This document shows, one piece after another, positions 6,043 through 13,998 of a stretch of 23,892 nucleotides of DNA. How positions within the stretch are numbered: position 1 is the stretch's first letter; every line of letters begins with the position of its first letter. Both the position numbers and the translations under genes were made by a program. The DNA is from CAZVYJ01 sp964631565 (GTDB taxonomy: Bacteria; Planctomycetota; Phycisphaerae; SM23-33): assembly GCA_964631565.1 (NCBI GenBank), contig CAZVYJ010000044.1, forward strand, positions 1 through 23,892. Direction: 5' to 3'. The notes below the pieces were generated by a model that had not been told where the DNA came from, ran no database searches, and saw nothing but the letters and a program-made list of their open reading frames with translations.

Positions 6043-8823
6043 ATGGGCGGACAGGGCAATAAATCCGAGAGCGAACTTTTCATCGAGTACGCCATCCGTG
6101 TAACCAAAAACCGCATCCGCCTTGTCGCACTCGCCGCCGCCCTGGTGGCCATGATTGCATACACCGTCGGCTTTTTGCTGGTGATGGTGCTGGCCGACCA
6201 CGTCGTCTCCGGCGGGCTTGAAAATCCGGCCCGGGCGATCATGCGGTGGCTGCTGATACTTTCCACGTCCGCGATTATCGTCGCCGTGGTGCTGGTTCCG
6301 CTGGCGAGGCGGATAAACGACCTTTACGCAGCCCGCCTGATAGAGCGGGCGCATCCGGAGTTCCGCAACGACCTGACGGCCGCCATTCAGCTTGCAGCCG
6401 GCGGCAACGTTGCGCCCGGCCCGCTGGAGGCCATCAAGCGCCGCGCCGCCGCCGAAATATCACGGGCGGACATCGACGGTTCCGTGGCGACGCGTCGGCT
6501 GCGCAGCGGCGCGATAGTGCTGGGTGTGGTGATTCTGGCGTTTGTGATGTACGCCGCGATTTCTCCCAAGCCGGTTTTTCCGTCGCTGAAACGCGCGCTT
6601 GGCGACGATTCCGTGCCGGCGCCGACGCGGACGCTGATAGTTTCCGTCGAGCCTGAATCCGGCACGATGGTGGTGGCCGCCAGACCGGTGGAATTCCACG
6701 TCGAAATAAAGGAGCCCGTCGGCGATGCGAAGCTGCGAATCTCGCGTGACGGCGGGGCGACATTCCTGCCCGAAGACGAATTCACTATGCGCGAGGTTGC
6801 CGACGAAGGCCTGAACAGGCATTTCACCGCGACCTGGCCGGCCGCCATGGCGAGCGGAACGGCGGCGTTTGAAATACGCTGCGGCGACGCCGTAAGCGGC
6901 CCGCATCAGCTTATCGTCCTGCCCGTGCCGACAATCCGGCGGATCGAGCTTGAATACGACTGGCCGGACTACACCGGCAGGGCCAACACCAGGCAGTCCG
7001 GCGGGCGCATCGAAGCCGTCGCCTCGACGCAGGTGACCGTCGCCGCCGAGGCGAATCTGCCGGTGACGTGGGCGTCGGTGGAGTTCGAGAAGGGCCGGTC
7101 CATCATAATGCAGACCGACGGGCGGATCATGACCGCCTCGATAACGGTCACGGATAACGATCGCTACAGGATTACGTATCGCTGCAGCCAGGGCGGCGCC
7201 GGAGGCGAATCGATATGGTACGACATAACGGCCTCGCCCGACGCCGCGCCAGCGGTTCACCTCACCGAGCCGCTGCGGCGGATCGAGCTGCCGGCCGACC
7301 GGTCGCTTCATCTTGTCGGCGAGGCTGCGGACGATTTCGGGCTTGGCGAAGTTGTGTTCGTCTGCAGCCGGGGCAGCGTGAAAAAAGTTCTTCCGCTTCA
7401 CCATTTCGACGCGCCCGGCAGACAGGCCTGCACGATAAAGCAGTCGCTGCCGGTAAGCAGGCTCGGCCGGCCGGGCGACCTGCTCACCTGCCGCGTCGAG
7501 GCAAAAGACTATCTGCCGCCGGACGGCCAGGTCGGCAGGAGCGACGAATTCGAACTTCTCATCACCGCGCCCCCGGAGGAGCCGGCTGTTAACGCCGGCA
7601 GCGATAACGCAAAAGCCGACGAGCAGAACCCGCAGAATTCCGTCTCCGAGGGATCGGAATTCGTTTCCGATGGCTCCGAAGGCGAAAGTGACGACAACGG
7701 CAGTCCGGGGACGGCTGACGGCAACAGGCAGGACGATGCCGGGCAGAACGGCGACGAGGTCAGCCAGGAGGATGTCGAGGAACTCGTCAAAATGATGGAG
7801 CAGGACGAAAAGCTGCTGGAGACGATTCGCAGGCACGTTGAAACCGACCAGCCGCGGGACGACTCCGAAAAAACCGAAGAAGGCGCGAACGACGGCGGCG
7901 ATTCCGGCGATTCGGAAAATTCCGACAGCAGCACCAGCAGCGAGGGCGACAAGGGCAGCGAAAGCAATAGTCAGGGCAATCAGGGCGGTGAAGGCGACAA
8001 AAGCGGCAGCCGCGGCAGCGACGGCGGAGAGGGCGGCGAAGGCGACACACAGGGCGGGCATGGCGACAAAGGTTCAGGCCAAGGCGGCGGCAGCAGCGGC
8101 GGCGAAAACGGGCAGGATAGCCAACCGGGCAGTGAAGGCGCCGCAGGTCAAGGTGGTGAAAGCGATGAAGGCGCCGGCCAGGGCGGAGAAGGTAAAGGCG
8201 GCGAGAGCGGCGGTCAAAGCGACAGCGGTAAAGGTGGCGAAGGCGGGAAGGGCGCCCCGGGCACAAGCGGCGCGACAGGCCCGCACGATGACGTTTCCGG
8301 CGGCGACCCCGACAGCGGTTCGCGCGACAAGCCCGGCGAGGTTGACGACCCCGGCAGAACACCGCACCTGACGCCTGAGCAGGTCGAGAAAATCCGTTCC
8401 ACCGGCAGGACCATTAACGAAGCCGACCGGCAGCTTCGCGACGACGAGGTGGACGAGGAGATGCTCAAAGACCTCGGCATGACGCGCGAGCAGTACCGCA
8501 ATTTTGTCGAGCGATACCGTCAGCGCCTGGATAAGGTCAGGCCGGCGGTTGACAAGACCGAACGGCCGAATAAAACGGCGCCAGGCTCCCGGAAGGTTCC
8601 CGGCGAGAGCGGCGTCCAGACGGGGCAGCCCGGCGACGGCGAAATCAGTGTTACAGGCAGCGAAGAGCTGACCGAAGAGGAGAAGAACAAGCTGAACGAG
8701 TCGCGGCGTTCAAAGGTTTCGCCGGAATACCGCAGGCACGTCGACGAATACTACCGCTCGATAAGCGACGACGAGCAGGATGAAGAAAAGCCGGCCTCCC
8801 AGCCTGATGAAAACGCTGAATAA
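6043..8823 (+). CDS. Large three-TM protein with Gly/Ser/Glu/Asp-rich region (DUF4175-like)
   Basis: This 926-aa protein has two N-terminal membrane spans (about residues 27-51 and 66-88), a third at about 155-176, a beta-rich region (about 190-510), an acidic low-complexity stretch (about 525-770), and a conserved-looking helical tail with HLTPEQVEKIRSTGR and DLGMTREQYRNFVERY. The outline resembles the DUF4175-like membrane proteins common in planctomycetes, often beside MoxR/DUF58 genes, which are absent here. The function is not known. ATG 6043 is chosen because GGTGGAG lies about 6 nt upstream; an in-frame GTG at 6031 would use part of that SD as its codon. A 72-bp gap separates it from the radical SAM gene, so co-transcription is likely but not certain. 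No terminator is visible after it. Confidence 0.7.
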   Translation: MGGQGNKSESELFIEYAIRVTKNRIRLVALAAALVAMIAYTVGFLLVMVLADHVVSGGLENPARAIMRWLLILSTSAIIVAVVLVPLARRINDLYAARLIERAHPEFRNDLTAAIQLAAGGNVAPGPLEAIKRRAAAEISRADIDGSVATRRLRSGAIVLGVVILAFVMYAAISPKPVFPSLKRALGDDSVPAPTRTLIVSVEPESGTMVVAARPVEFHVEIKEPVGDAKLRISRDGGATFLPEDEFTMREVADEGLNRHFTATWPAAMASGTAAFEIRCGDAVSGPHQLIVLPVPTIRRIELEYDWPDYTGRANTRQSGGRIEAVASTQVTVAAEANLPVTWASVEFEKGRSIIMQTDGRIMTASITVTDNDRYRITYRCSQGGAGGESIWYDITASPDAAPAVHLTEPLRRIELPADRSLHLVGEAADDFGLGEVVFVCSRGSVKKVLPLHHFDAPGRQACTIKQSLPVSRLGRPGDLLTCRVEAKDYLPPDGQVGRSDEFELLITAPPEEPAVNAGSDNAKADEQNPQNSVSEGSEFVSDGSEGESDDNGSPGTADGNRQDDAGQNGDEVSQEDVEELVKMMEQDEKLLETIRRHVETDQPRDDSEKTEEGANDGGDSGDSENSDSSTSSEGDKGSESNSQGNQGGEGDKSGSRGSDGGEGGEGDTQGGHGDKGSGQGGGSSGGENGQDSQPGSEGAAGQGGESDEGAGQGGEGKGGESGGQSDSGKGGEGGKGAPGTSGATGPHDDVSGGDPDSGSRDKPGEVDDPGRTPHLTPEQVEKIRSTGRTINEADRQLRDDEVDEEMLKDLGMTREQYRNFVERYRQRLDKVRPAVDKTERPNKTAPGSRKVPGESGVQTGQPGDGEISVTGSEELTEEEKNKLNESRRSKVSPEYRRHVDEYYRSISDDEQDEEKPASQPDENAE
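7615..8360 (+). repeat. Low-complexity GGC/GAA/AGC-rich coding tract
   Basis: Codons for Gly, Ser, Glu, Asp, Gln and Lys alternate in short irregular motifs (GGEG, GGES, SGGENG), giving an acidic, probably disordered segment inside the 926-aa protein. There is no exact tandem period. The tract opens long spurious frames on both strands. Confidence 0.6.
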
Positions 8824-8824
8824 T

Positions 8825-9826
8825 TCACGCGTTTTTCGCGTTCCGCTTTTCCCATTCGCGTTCCGAGGCGTCGAACAGCCTGACCCGCCGCTTTTTGTAT
8901 TCCTTCAGCGTCGCCAGTTCCGCACGGTTTCTGATGCCCGTGGCGGCGGCGATTTTTTCGATGGCCGCCGTGCATTCCCGCTCATTCCGGCCGTGAATCA
9001 TGGTGTAGAGCGTGTAAGGCCAGTCTTTCCCGGCCGGGCGGAGGTAGCAGTGGCTGACGGCCTGCAATTCTGAACACGCGGCGCCGGCGGCGTCGGCTTT
9101 TTCGGCAGCCACTTCCCACGCGACCATAACGTTCGCCTCCAGGCCGGCCTTGCGGTGCGCCACCGACGCCGCGTATCGCCTCAACCAGCCCGCCGACATA
9201 AAATCGGCTGCGTGAACCAGCAGCATGTCCGGGTCTTCAGCCAGCGATGCGAACGGGTCGCTGCGGCTGGGCAGGTCGGTCTGCAGCGCCCTTACGGCGG
9301 CAACCTGCTCCGCGGACGGCTGCGGCGCCCGGGCGACTCTGCCGCCGCCGGCAGGCAGGGGTGTTTCATTCTCGCCGCCGGGCAGATGGACATGCAGCTT
9401 ATATTGTTTGGTAGACGGCAGCAGCAGGTGCGCTTCGCAGCGGCATTTTTCGGCCAGCAGTGCGGCGGTGGCTGCAAGGCCGAGCGAGCTGCCCGGCGAG
9501 ACGGCCAGCGTGAACCACAGGTTGTATCGGCCGGTCCGCCCGTAGCAGTGCGAGACGCCGGGATGGCCGGAGACGATATCGCCGGCGGCGTCGAGCGAGT
9601 CGGCAGGCAGCCGGAAAGCGACAAGCGATTTTGAGTATCCCATAGCCGCGGCGTCGAACACACCGGATATCTCGCGTATCGCGCCTTCGCTTCGCAGCGA
9701 CGCGACGGCGGCCAGCACGTCCTTTTCGCCGCAGCCCAGTTCGCGGGCGATTTGTGCGAAAGGCTCGCGCACCAGCGGTACGCGAGCCTGTAAAACACTC
9801 AGCAGTTTCATGTCGAACTGGTCCAT
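8825..9826 (-). CDS. ahbAB: Siroheme decarboxylase, AhbA-AhbB fusion (Lrp/AsnC-like)
   Basis: This 333-aa protein contains two AhbA/AhbB-type halves in one chain. The first (about residues 1-150) has an N-terminal winged-helix region (SVLQARVPLVREPFAQIA) and VSHCYGRTGRYNLWFTL (91-107). The second (about 170-320) has VSHCYLRPAGKDWPYTLY and TMIHGR (257-280), the AhbB-like signature. AhbA and AhbB, or their nitrite-reductase-linked relatives NirDLGH, are usually separate chains of roughly 150-170 aa that decarboxylate siroheme to didecarboxysiroheme for heme b or heme d1. No nir genes are seen, which favours the Ahb heme b route. It is the last gene of the minus-strand nfeD-floA operon, 12 bp after the preceding stop. 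Its stop lies one base from the stop of the converging 926-aa gene. M6 (9811) is an alternative start. Confidence 0.85.
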   Translation of the reverse strand: MDQFDMKLLSVLQARVPLVREPFAQIARELGCGEKDVLAAVASLRSEGAIREISGVFDAAAMGYSKSLVAFRLPADSLDAAGDIVSGHPGVSHCYGRTGRYNLWFTLAVSPGSSLGLAATAALLAEKCRCEAHLLLPSTKQYKLHVHLPGGENETPLPAGGGRVARAPQPSAEQVAAVRALQTDLPSRSDPFASLAEDPDMLLVHAADFMSAGWLRRYAASVAHRKAGLEANVMVAWEVAAEKADAAGAACSELQAVSHCYLRPAGKDWPYTLYTMIHGRNERECTAAIEKIAAATGIRNRAELATLKEYKKRRVRLFDASEREWEKRNAKNA

Positions 9827-9838
9827 GTGACCGTCCGT

Positions 9839-10528
9839 TTACATGTCCCACATTTCCGCTTCGCCGCGGAGGGCCTTGGGCGGAGAAAATATCTCGTGGA
9901 ACACGATGGCAGCCTTCGCCTGGTGCGGGTCCATCAGGTGCAGGCCTGTCGCCGGGCCGGCAGCCTGTGCGGTTTCCATCTGCGCCGCCGGAACGTGCAG
10001 CACGCGAGTTTCGATAGCCTGTGTGGTTTCGTTGTAAGGCTCGCCCCTAAGGGACAGCCGCTTCGCACGCTGGGCTTCCAGCTTCTGCTGCCTGATTCTG
10101 AGCCGCTGGAGTTCCTGTTCCACGCGGGTCTGTTCGGCGGCGGCGCTGCCCGCGACGAGGTTTTTATGCGCCGCCGGAGCGAGTGGCTGGGCCGGCTGGC
10201 CTCCGCCCTGCTGCATTACGGAATGCCCGAACGTTTTCTGCTGCTCGTACTCCTGCCTGCGATGCCGGGCCTGCTCGTACAGCCGGTCCGCGTTCGTTTT
10301 CCGAGTGACGGGCGGCAGGGGTTCGTTGCCGTCCTCCTCCTGCGAGGCGTCAGCCGGCGGTCGGTAGCCCTGGCGTCTTGCGGCGTCGGCCTGCTGCTTC
10401 TTGGCGCTTTCCATGCCTTTTTTAATCAGGTTGCCGATTATGATGATTACCACCGTCACCAGAATAACGATGAATTCCACGGCGTCGGAACCATGACCTG
10501 CAGCCAGCATGTCTGATAGCATATTCAT
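9839..10528 (-). CDS. Small single-TM protein of the planctomycete nfeD-floA operon, function unknown
   Basis: This protein of about 229 aa has one membrane span near the N-terminus (FIVILVTVVIIIIGNLI, about 15-35), followed by a charged, Gln/Pro/Ala-rich cytoplasmic tail with a coiled-coil-like stretch (EQTRVEQELQRLRIRQQKLE). The tail ends IFSPPKALRGEAEMWDM, which looks conserved. I recognise no enzyme domain. It follows floA by 9 bp or less, so it is co-transcribed and probably works with the flotillin at the membrane. The start at 10528 is preferred because TAAGG lies 7 nt upstream; ATG 10534 (two codons earlier) is only 1-2 nt from that SD. Confidence 0.7.
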   Translation of the reverse strand: MNMLSDMLAAGHGSDAVEFIVILVTVVIIIIGNLIKKGMESAKKQQADAARRQGYRPPADASQEEDGNEPLPPVTRKTNADRLYEQARHRRQEYEQQKTFGHSVMQQGGGQPAQPLAPAAHKNLVAGSAAAEQTRVEQELQRLRIRQQKLEAQRAKRLSLRGEPYNETTQAIETRVLHVPAAQMETAQAAGPATGLHLMDPHQAKAAIVFHEIFSPPKALRGEAEMWDM

Positions 10529-10537
10529 TGTCATGCC

Positions 10538-11578
10538 TTACTTGATTGGCGGCTGATTGTCCTTCGGGTGCATGCCGGTGCCGCCGATGCTGTCCCGCAT
10601 CGCCGTGTCGGCCTGGATATTCTTCATCTTGTAGTAGTCCATGATGCCCAGGTTGCCTTTGCGGAATGCGTCGGCCATCGCCAGTGGAATCTCCGCCTCG
10701 GCGAGGACGACCTTGGCGCGGTTTTCCTGCACGAGGGCCTTCATTTCCTGTTCCTTGGCGAGAGCCATCGCGCGGCGTTTTTCGGCTTCGGCCTGGAAGC
10801 GGCGCTTGTCGGCCTCGGCCTGGTCGGCCTGCAGCTTCGCGCCGATGTTGTCGCCTACGTCAACGTCCGCGATGTCGATGGAGAGAATCTGGAACGCCGT
10901 GCCGGCGTCCAGGCCTTTTTCGAGCACCTTCTGGCTGATGGTGTCCGGGTTTTCGAGGACGGCCTTGTAGGTCTCCGACGAGCCGATGGTGGTCACGATG
11001 CCTTCACCGACGCGGGCGATGATGGTTTCCTCGGTCGCGCCGCCGATGAGGCGGTCGATGTTCGCACGCACCGTCACGCGGGCCTTCGCCTTCACCTGGA
11101 TGCCGTCCTTCGCCACGGCGTCGATTGTGGTCCTGCCGGTCGCAGGGTTCGGGCAGTCGATGACCTTCGGGTTGACCGACGTCTGGACCGCGTCGAGGAT
11201 GTCTCGCCCGGCAAGGTCGATAGCCGTCGCGAGCTTCCAGTCCAGCCTTATGTCTGCGCGGTTGGCGGCGATGAGCGCCCTTACGACGTTCATCGGCCGG
11301 CCGCCGGCAAGGTAGTGCGTTTCAAGCTCGCCGGTGGACAGCTTCAGACCCGCCCGGACCGCCTGGATGCGCGAAAGCACTATCAGACGCGGGTTCACGC
11401 GGCGCAGCCTCATGCCGATAAGCTCGCGTATGCCCACGTTCGCCCTGGCCGACAGGGCCTGTATCCATAGCCCGAACATCGGCAGGAACATGACAAGGAA
11501 CACGAAAATAACCAGGCCCGCCAGCAGAAATACCACCAGCCAGCCGCTCGAAACCGCAAGTATTGATGGGATAGACAT
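10538..11578 (-). CDS. floA: Flotillin-like protein FloA (SPFH/YqfA family)
   Basis: This 346-aa protein is close to the length of Bacillus FloA. It has an N-terminal hydrophobic hairpin (about 10-38, SGWLVVFLLAGLVIFVFLV), then LIGMRLRRVNPRLIV, HYLAGGRPMNVV and DILDAVQTSVNPKVI. The highly conserved core RVTVRANIDRLIGGATEETI and VGEGIVTTIGSSETYK is followed by KGLDAGTAFQILSIDIADVD, a charged coiled coil rich in EADKRR/AEAEKRR, and NLGIMDYYKMKNIQADT. FloA oligomerises on the inner leaflet and organises membrane microdomains, usually with an NfeD partner, which is encoded just upstream here. Start support is strong: AAGGAAG lies about 6-10 nt before the ATG. Confidence 0.96.
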   Translation of the reverse strand: MSIPSILAVSSGWLVVFLLAGLVIFVFLVMFLPMFGLWIQALSARANVGIRELIGMRLRRVNPRLIVLSRIQAVRAGLKLSTGELETHYLAGGRPMNVVRALIAANRADIRLDWKLATAIDLAGRDILDAVQTSVNPKVIDCPNPATGRTTIDAVAKDGIQVKAKARVTVRANIDRLIGGATEETIIARVGEGIVTTIGSSETYKAVLENPDTISQKVLEKGLDAGTAFQILSIDIADVDVGDNIGAKLQADQAEADKRRFQAEAEKRRAMALAKEQEMKALVQENRAKVVLAEAEIPLAMADAFRKGNLGIMDYYKMKNIQADTAMRDSIGGTGMHPKDNQPPIK

Positions 11579-11625
11579 CGCTTCTTCCTTTCCTGTGGTT
11601 ATGCGACTATTTCGTTATAATCCCC

Positions 11626-11646
11626 GGCCGTCCCTTGGGGACGGCC
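11626..11646 (-). other. Hairpin between short nfeD and floA
   Basis: GGCCGTCCC (11626-11634) pairs with GGGACGGCC (11638-11646) around a tight loop. On the minus strand no T-run follows, so it is unlikely to stop transcription. It could mark an mRNA processing site that separates floA from the nfeD part of the message. On the plus strand the stem is followed by TTTAATTTTT, but no plus-strand gene ends here. Confidence 0.4.
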
Positions 11647-11652
11647 CCATGT

Positions 11653-12144
11653 TTAATTTTTCACCGGGCGGACAATAACGTTCATGCCCGTGCTGTCTAT
11701 GACTTCGACCTGCGTGCCTTTTTGTATCAGTTCGCTTTCCGCCGAGGCCATCACTCTTTTGCCGTCGATGCGGACGGCCCCGCTTGGCCGGAGCGTAGTT
11801 TCGGCCACGCCCGTCTTGCCCACCAGCGACCTGTATTCCGCCGCTTCCGGCGTGCCGTCGGCGTCACCCCCGGCGGCGTCGCGGAGGAACAGGTGCCTGC
11901 CTATTGGCGAGTCGGGCAGAAATTTCACCACGACGTACAGGTACAGCGGTATCAATATCAGCAGGCCGGCAATCATCAGCATGCCCAGCAGCGAATCAAT
12001 GAAGAATCCCAGTACGATAGCCCCGATGAAGGCGGCAGCCGCCATTGAGGAAAGAATGCCGAACGACGGCGTAAGTATCTCCAGAAGCAGGCAGACCAGG
12101 CCCGCCGCCACCAGCGCAATAATGTAGCCGACTGTTGCGTCCAT
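11653..12144 (-). CDS. Short NfeD-like membrane protein with OB-fold
   Basis: This 163-aa protein has three packed hydrophobic spans in the first 80 residues (about 5-26, 30-50, 54-76), including LEILTPSFGILSSM, the loop typical of NfeD membrane modules. A C-terminal OB-fold domain (about 103-160) carries LVGKTGVAETTLRPSGAV and DGKRVMA. It is the truncated NfeD type, without protease domain, that partners SPFH proteins. The start codon directly abuts the stop of the long nfeD gene, with AGGAAA about 8 nt upstream. floA follows after 74 bp. Confidence 0.92.
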   Translation of the reverse strand: MDATVGYIIALVAAGLVCLLLEILTPSFGILSSMAAAAFIGAIVLGFFIDSLLGMLMIAGLLILIPLYLYVVVKFLPDSPIGRHLFLRDAAGGDADGTPEAAEYRSLVGKTGVAETTLRPSGAVRIDGKRVMASAESELIQKGTQVEVIDSTGMNVIVRPVKN

Positions 12145-13779
12145 TTATGCATTTCCTGTTGTTTCGATTTTTTCGACGAAGATGCTGTTGCCGTCGCACC
12201 GAAGCACGCGGACCCTGCAGCCCGGCTGTATGTATTCGCCCTCGGTTGTGACGTCCAGCAGGTCTTTGTTGAACCGCGCCTTTCCGATGGGGCGGCACAT
12301 GCTCTCGACCACGCCGATATCGCCGGGTCGGATTTTCAGCACGGGAGACGTTTCGCTGACCGGCGGGGCGTCGGCGGCCTGCGCGGCCGCGAGCACCAGC
12401 TTGCCGGCGATGGGCAGCTTCGGCAGATACTTCGCCAGCAGCGCAGCGGCTATTATGGCCCCGATTGCGCCGCTCAGCAGATAGAACAGGCCGCTCTTGA
12501 ACATATCCCATGCGAAATCCGTCTGGGGCAGCGGTATTTCGTCCGGCGGGTTCGCCACGAGCACCGCCAGCATCGCTACGATGCAGCATATGATGCCCGA
12601 TATGCCCATCGCGCCGAAGCCGGGCGTTATGAAAATTTCCACGAACAGCAGCACCACGCCGACGATGAACAGGGCGATTTCCCACCAGTTGGCCATGCCG
12701 GTCAGGTAGCGGCTGCCGAACAGGATCGCGAAGCAGACGATGCCGAGTATTCCCGGCAGGCCGAAACCCGGCGTGTGGAACTCGATGTAAATGCCCATTA
12801 TTCCGAGGAAGAACAGTATCCCGGTGACAATCGGCGAGCTGAGAAACTCCACGAGTTTTTCCGACCACGTGTCGCTGAGTATCGTCACTTCGCCTTTGAT
12901 GTTCAGATGCTTCTGAAGCTCGGAATACGGCGCGTCGGTCGGCGATTTGACGATGGCTGAGGCGAAGCCGTATTCGACGGCCTCGTTCGAGTAGGCAGTC
13001 AGAAGTTCTCCGGATTTGACGATGACCCTCACCGGCTCCCAGTTTTTCTTGTCGGGCAGCGTCTCGGTTATTTCGGGCAATTCCTGCTTGTCGTCTTTTG
13101 CCGGCTCGACGAGGACATACTTCAGCTCGCCGGTTTTCTTGTTGCGAGCGAGCCAGACTTCCAGAGTGATTGTCACCATGCTCTGTGCGAGGGCGGCGGG
13201 GTAGCCGTTTCGGTCAGCCGATTCCCTGAACTCGCGGCGCGTTTCGCTTTCCAGTTTTTCACGTTCGACCTCGCCGATTTCCTGTCCGGTAAGACTTATC
13301 GGGGCGCAGTCGCCGAGCGAGCCGGTTTCCGGAGTCATTATTATTTCGTCGCAGCTTATCGCTATGAGCGCCCCGGCCGATACCGCACGGGTGCGGACAT
13401 AGCAGATCGTATATATGTCATGAAGGTCAGTCTTGATTATTCTCGCGATGTCCAGGGCCTCAATCAGCAGGCCGCCCCACGTATCCATGTCGAAGATAAT
13501 CAGGTCGGCCTGCCTGGCGCGGCACTGGTCTATCTTGCGGCGGAGCGTGTCGAGGGTCTTTGCGGAGATTCCTTCGCGGATGGGGATGATGAACACGTTT
13601 TTCGGCTCAGCCGGCCGGACGGGTCGGTCGGCGGCAAGTTTGGGCGGAGCGAACCAGCCGTCGTCGGTAATCCTCGCGCCGGGGGGGGGCGAATCGGCCG
13701 AGACAATTCCCGCGATTGCAGCCACCGCCGACAGCAGCAGCAAACATCTGCCAAGTTTTCCTGCGAAGCGTGCAGTCAT
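12145..13779 (-). CDS. Long NfeD protein: ClpP-like serine protease, TM and OB domains
   Basis: This 544-aa protein has, in order, a signal peptide (about 1-28), a ClpP/crotonase-fold protease domain (about 60-215), a membrane region of 4-5 helices (about 315-450; IEFHTPGFGLPG and VEIFITPGFGAMG are NfeD hallmarks) and a C-terminal OB domain (about 480-540). RAVSAGALIAISCDEI places the likely catalytic Ser at 134; Lys175 in EREKLESE is a candidate second catalytic residue by analogy with the Ser-Lys dyad of archaeal NfeD PH1510. PH1510 cleaves a stomatin; the target here could be FloA, encoded in the same operon. ATG 13779 is preceded by GAGGGG about 6 nt upstream; a TTG at 13806 is in frame but inferior. 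A run of nine G on the plus strand (13681-13689) encodes Pro31-33 just after the signal peptide. Confidence 0.92.
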   Translation of the reverse strand: MTARFAGKLGRCLLLLSAVAAIAGIVSADSPPPGARITDDGWFAPPKLAADRPVRPAEPKNVFIIPIREGISAKTLDTLRRKIDQCRARQADLIIFDMDTWGGLLIEALDIARIIKTDLHDIYTICYVRTRAVSAGALIAISCDEIIMTPETGSLGDCAPISLTGQEIGEVEREKLESETRREFRESADRNGYPAALAQSMVTITLEVWLARNKKTGELKYVLVEPAKDDKQELPEITETLPDKKNWEPVRVIVKSGELLTAYSNEAVEYGFASAIVKSPTDAPYSELQKHLNIKGEVTILSDTWSEKLVEFLSSPIVTGILFFLGIMGIYIEFHTPGFGLPGILGIVCFAILFGSRYLTGMANWWEIALFIVGVVLLFVEIFITPGFGAMGISGIICCIVAMLAVLVANPPDEIPLPQTDFAWDMFKSGLFYLLSGAIGAIIAAALLAKYLPKLPIAGKLVLAAAQAADAPPVSETSPVLKIRPGDIGVVESMCRPIGKARFNKDLLDVTTEGEYIQPGCRVRVLRCDGNSIFVEKIETTGNA

Positions 13780-13812
13780 GTCATCCCCTCTGCAGGTTAT
13801 TTGCAATATATG

Positions 13813-13842
13813 ATTTTACATGCAGGCGGCCGGACGCCGCAA
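13813..13842 (-). promoter_or_regulatory. Weak candidate promoter of the nfeD-floA-ahbAB operon
   Basis: On the minus strand TTGCGG (13842-13837) and TAAAAT (13818-13813) are separated by 18 bp, about 35 nt before ATG 13779. An overlapping TATATT is an alternative -10. The position between an upstream terminator and the first operon gene is right, but the -35 is poor. Confidence 0.28.
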
Positions 13843-13873
13843 CGCCACAAAACCGCCCCCAAAGATATAACAT

Positions 13874-13906
13874 AAAAAGACGCGGTGGCCTAGCAAAACC
13901 ACCGCG
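13874..13906 (-). terminator. Intrinsic terminator of the MuiA-like gene
   Basis: On the minus strand CGCGGTGG (13906-13899) pairs perfectly with CCACCGCG (13888-13881) around a 10-nt loop, followed by TCTTTTTATG. A GC-rich 8-bp stem followed by a T-run about 95 nt after the stop at 13999 fits a Rho-independent terminator and separates this gene from the nfeD operon. Confidence 0.8.
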
Positions 13907-13969
13907 CCTGACGTGTCGCCAACCGGTATTTATTCGACATCTATTCAAAAAATGCCGGCACAGCTTGCC

Positions 13970-13996
13970 CGCCCATACGGGCCGTGGCCCACGGCC
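13970..13996. repeat. Dispersed CGCCCATACGGGCC element with adjoining hairpin
   Basis: CGCCCATACGGGCC at 13970-13983 is the exact reverse complement of 19480-19493, and its core recurs at 17392-17403. It runs into a 7-bp hairpin (GGCCGTG 13980-13986, CACGGCC 13990-13996) two bases from the stop of the MuiA-like gene. Confidence 0.55.
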
Positions 13997-13998
13997 GC

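Noticed and set aside
4825..8061. Long minus-strand frames (509 and 533 aa) opposite the radical SAM and 926-aa genes
   Set aside because: Arg/Ala/Val/Gly-rich shadow composition, no motifs, no SD; the plus strand carries the real domains.
8825..9826. Reading the 333-aa protein as an Lrp/AsnC transcription regulator
   Set aside because: The helix-turn-helix region is shared, but both halves carry the siroheme-decarboxylase SHCY and NLWFTL / WPYTLYTMIHGR motifs instead of an amino-acid-binding RAM domain signature.
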